A stretch of DNA of 7,041 nucleotides from JAWXCE01 sp034440495 (lineage in GTDB: Bacteria > Pseudomonadota > Alphaproteobacteria > Rhizobiales > Rhodomicrobiaceae). The notes beneath the pieces were generated by a model. The model was given only the letters and a program-made list of their open reading frames with translations. It was not told the origin of the DNA and made no database searches. Made by a program: the position numbers and the translations under genes. This document shows, in pieces, positions 6,539-7,041 of the stretch (positions within the stretch are counted from its first letter, which is position 1; each line of letters opens with the position of its first letter). The DNA lies in assembly GCA_034440495.1 (NCBI GenBank), contig JAWXCE010000067.1, positions 1 to 7,041 of the forward strand, given 5' to 3'.

Positions 6539-7041
6539 ATGGCAGCCGATCTATCCGCGCTGAAGCATTGGCGCTTTCACATCGACTTTGAAAACATCGC
6601 CTGGGCAACGTTCGATCAGCAGGGCGAGAGCGCCAACACGCTGGGCCAGCAAAGCTTCACGGAGTTGGAAAGCATCGTCAGCGCGGTTGAGGATGCGGGC
6701 AAGCGCGGCGAGGTGCGCGGCCTTGTGTTCATGTCCGGAAAGGAGTCCGGCTTCATCGCGGGCGCTGATATCCGCGAATTCGAGACTATGACGCGCGAAG
6801 CGGATGTGGAGCAGGTGGTCAAGACCGCCACCGCCATCCTCGACCGCATCGAGCGGCTGCCCGTGCCCGCCATCGCCGCAATCCACGGCTATTGCGTCGG
6901 CGGCGGCCTCGAATTCGTGATGGCCTGCCACTATCGCATCGCCACGCGCGAGGATAACACGCGCCTCGGCCTGCCAGAGGTCAAGCTCGGCATCATCCCC
7001 GGCCTGCACGGTACCGTTCGCATGCTCCGGCTTGCCGGGCC
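6539..7041 (+). CDS. fadJ: FadJ/FadB-type fatty-acid oxidation protein, enoyl-CoA hydratase end (runs off the window)
   Basis: The visible 167 codons form an N-terminal crotonase-fold domain that hydrates trans-2-enoyl-CoA to 3-hydroxyacyl-CoA. Its substrate is the product of FadE, encoded just upstream. Oxyanion-hole elements are seen at FIAGADIREF (72-81) and HGYCVGGGLEF (116-126). The two catalytic glutamates expected from rat enoyl-CoA hydratase are Glu125 (GGGLE) and Glu147 (LPEVKLG). The start has GGGGA (6526-6530) 8 nt upstream and follows fadE by 24 bp. The style of the domain (LGLPEVKLGIIPG, SGKESGFIAGADI) resembles FadJ/FadB multifunctional proteins, which continue with a 3-hydroxyacyl-CoA dehydrogenase domain. 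That domain lies outside the window, so a stand-alone hydratase cannot be excluded. One oddity is GLHGT (155-159), where GxGGT is usual. Confidence 0.85.
   Translation, partial: MAADLSALKHWRFHIDFENIAWATFDQQGESANTLGQQSFTELESIVSAVEDAGKRGEVRGLVFMSGKESGFIAGADIREFETMTREADVEQVVKTATAILDRIERLPVPAIAAIHGYCVGGGLEFVMACHYRIATREDNTRLGLPEVKLGIIPGLHGTVRMLRLAG

Noticed and set aside
6339..6563. Small plus-strand frame spanning the fadE-fadJ junction
   Set aside because: It overlaps both genes out of frame and shows no domain. The junction is explained by fadE ending and fadJ starting 24 bp later with a good Shine-Dalgarno.
6551..7009. 152-residue minus-strand frame antisense to the hydratase gene
   Set aside because: The plus strand carries an intact crotonase domain with both catalytic glutamates, so the opposite frame is a shadow.

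Overview
The window looks like ordinary metabolic chromosome from a fairly G+C-rich proteobacterium. The ABC ATPase has an alphaproteobacterial flavour (an extended LivG with a GHKI...ARTFQNIRLFGG segment), so an alphaproteobacterium is my best guess. That guess rests on protein style recalled from memory, not on a search. No RNA genes, CRISPR arrays, insertion sequences, phage genes or integration scars are visible.

The left half (1-3600, minus strand) is a branched-chain amino acid ABC importer operon read right to left: livH (permease), livM (permease), livG (ATPase) and the first 57 codons of livF (ATPase). The genes are tightly packed: livH and livM are 3 bp apart, and livM/livG and livG/livF each overlap by 4 bp (ATGA). 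No substrate-binding protein gene lies between livH and the neighbouring fad genes, so LivJ/LivK must be encoded outside the window.

The stretch 3601-3961 is a divergent, comparatively AT-rich intergenic region that must carry both promoters. It holds several short inverted repeats. The clearest is TTTTGTGT-N18-ACACAAAA (3866-3899) upstream of fadE; two small palindromes also lie directly in front of livH.

The right half (3962-7041, plus strand) is a fatty-acid beta-oxidation operon. It contains fadE, a large membrane-anchored FadE-type acyl-CoA dehydrogenase, and, 24 bp later, the enoyl-CoA hydratase end of a FadJ/FadB-type multifunctional protein that runs off the window. FadE makes trans-2-enoyl-CoA, and the hydratase and dehydrogenase of the next gene act on that product, so the pair performs consecutive steps. 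BCAA uptake and fatty-acid oxidation both feed acyl-CoA catabolism, so shared regulation from the divergent region is plausible but not shown.

I looked for an undescribed system and did not find convincing evidence for one. The points worth a second look are modest: an insertion in LivG, an N-terminal membrane extension in LivM, a Gln-Ser tail on FadE, an unusual residue in the hydratase active-site helix, and the dyads in the divergent promoter region.
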